From assembly GCA_009996555.1 (NCBI GenBank), contig JAACZX010000503.1:1-7517 (forward strand): 7,517 bases of DNA, read 5' to 3'. The position numbers and the translations under genes were made by a program. The notes under the pieces are model-generated. The model did no database searches and was not told the DNA's origin. It saw nothing but the letters and a program-made list of their open reading frames with translations. The DNA is from Chitinophagaceae bacterium. Lineage in GTDB: Bacteria > Bacteroidota > Bacteroidia > Chitinophagales > Chitinophagaceae. Shown piece by piece: positions 6,877 to 7,517 of the stretch (its first letter is position 1; each line of letters starts with the position of its first letter).

Positions 6877-6908
6877 TTTGCTGAACATCGGCCGATGCAT
6901 TACCTTTG
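6877..6908 (+). promoter_or_regulatory. Bacteroidota-type promoter of thrS
   Basis: TTTG at 6877-6880 and TACCTTTG at 6901-6908 exactly match the -33 (TTTG) and -7 (TAnnTTTG) elements recognised by the primary sigma factor of Bacteroidota, with a 20-base spacer. Transcription should start some 5-7 bases after the -7 box, giving a leader of about 20 bases before the ATG at 6936. That is too short for a T-box or a folded autoregulatory leader of the E. coli thrS type. Confidence 0.8.
6886..6897. promoter_or_regulatory. Perfect 12-base palindrome inside the thrS promoter spacer
   Basis: CATCGGCCGATG is a perfect palindrome lying entirely between the -33 and -7 elements of the thrS promoter. It is GC-rich compared with its surroundings. 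A protein bound here would occlude the promoter, so it is a candidate operator. It may also act on the divergent gene whose start is at 6820. Function is inferred from position only. Confidence 0.35.
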
Positions 6909-6935
6909 TCGACCTAAAAAAATCAAACGAAGTTC

Positions 6936-7517
6936 ATGAAGATCAGTTTTCCCGATGGCGCAGTAAGGGAGTATGAGCAAGGTGCATCAGCCCTGGACAT
7001 CGCCAAATCAATCAGCGAAGGATTAGCAAGAAAAGTATTGGCCGCAAATGTTAACGGACAGGTGTGGGATCTCACACGCCCCATTAACACGGATTCTACT
7101 TTGAAGCTGCTGACGTGGGATGATGCTGAAGGAAAGAACACGTTCTGGCATAGCAGTGCTCACCTGATGGCTGAGGCTGTGGAAACCTTATTCCCCGGTG
7201 TGAAATTCTGGGTAGGCCCTGCATTGGATAAAGGTTTCTATTATGATATGGATCTTGGCGACAGGAAGATGAGCGAAGAAGACCTGGCCATATTGGAAAA
7301 GAAGATGAACGAACTGGCGAAGAAGAACAATCCTTACCAGCGCAAGGAAATTTCCAAGCAGGATGCTGTTGCTTATTTTTCCGAAAAGGGCGATGAGTAT
7401 AAGCTTGATCTGTTACAAAACCTGGAAGATGGCGGTATCACCTTTTACACACAAGGCGATTTCACAGATCTCTGTCGTGGCCCGCATATTCCGCATACCG
7501 GTTTTATTAAAGCCATC
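6936..7517 (+). CDS. thrS: Threonyl-tRNA synthetase, N-terminal 194 residues (continues past the right edge)
   Basis: This cytoplasmic enzyme charges tRNA-Thr with threonine and edits mischarged Ser-tRNA-Thr. The visible part starts with a TGS domain (about 1-60: ISFPDGAVREYEQG, then ARKVLAANVNGQV). The N2 editing domain follows with HSSAH (72-76), GPALDKGFYYD (94-104) and CRGPH (180-184). H72, H76, C180 and H184 correspond to E. coli ThrS H73, H77, C182 and H186 of the editing site, so editing should be intact. The class II catalytic core lies beyond the window. The ATG at 6936 gives an N-terminus one residue shorter than in E. coli, and the promoter ends only about 28 bases upstream, so there is no room for an earlier start. 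The gene diverges from the two secreted-protein genes. In many bacteria infC, rpmI and rplT follow thrS, which cannot be checked here. Confidence 0.98.
   Translation, partial: MKISFPDGAVREYEQGASALDIAKSISEGLARKVLAANVNGQVWDLTRPINTDSTLKLLTWDDAEGKNTFWHSSAHLMAEAVETLFPGVKFWVGPALDKGFYYDMDLGDRKMSEEDLAILEKKMNELAKKNNPYQRKEISKQDAVAYFSEKGDEYKLDLLQNLEDGGITFYTQGDFTDLCRGPHIPHTGFIKAI

Noticed and set aside
6848..6935. T-box or folded autoregulatory leader for thrS
   Set aside because: The promoter boxes end about 28 bases before the ATG, leaving no room for a structured leader.
6923..7141. Minus-strand open frame opposite the start of thrS
   Set aside because: It is antisense to unmistakable threonyl-tRNA synthetase sequence.

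Overview
The window looks like chromosomal DNA of a member of the Bacteroidota, probably near the Chitinophagaceae (inferred from protein style, not a phylogeny). The reasons are a textbook Bacteroidota promoter (TTTG, 20 bases, TACCTTTG) in front of thrS, a lack of strong Shine-Dalgarno sites, relaxed lipoprotein signals, and an RND pump of the clade usual in that phylum.

Layout. Positions 1-4522, minus strand, hold a tripartite efflux operon. Its transcription order is membrane fusion lipoprotein (4522-3437), inner-membrane HAE1/AcrB-type RND pump (3410-171), then a TolC/NodT-type outer-membrane lipoprotein (from 193, cut by the window's left edge). The OMF start codon lies inside the end of the pump gene (23 bases shared). 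Upstream on the same strand is a small exported, histidine-rich protein of unknown function (5104-4640). The gaps before this gene and before the fusion protein contain three inverted repeats that look like regulator binding sites. A 22-base hairpin (5174-5195) separates this block from the next one.

Positions 5228-6820, minus strand, hold two tandem secreted proteins of unknown function. They share a domain with three identically spaced cysteines. The downstream copy has gained a Pro/Asn/Thr/Lys-rich linker and a second C-terminal domain.

Positions 6936-7517, plus strand, hold the first 194 codons of thrS (threonyl-tRNA synthetase), covering the TGS domain and most of the editing domain. 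Its promoter has a perfect 12-base palindrome between the -33 and -7 elements.

The pump genes together would form a periplasm-spanning exporter, with substrate not readable from sequence. No mobile element, CRISPR array, tRNA or rRNA is visible. The most interesting unknowns are the exported protein ahead of the pump operon, the inverted repeats around it, and the paralogous three-cysteine pair.
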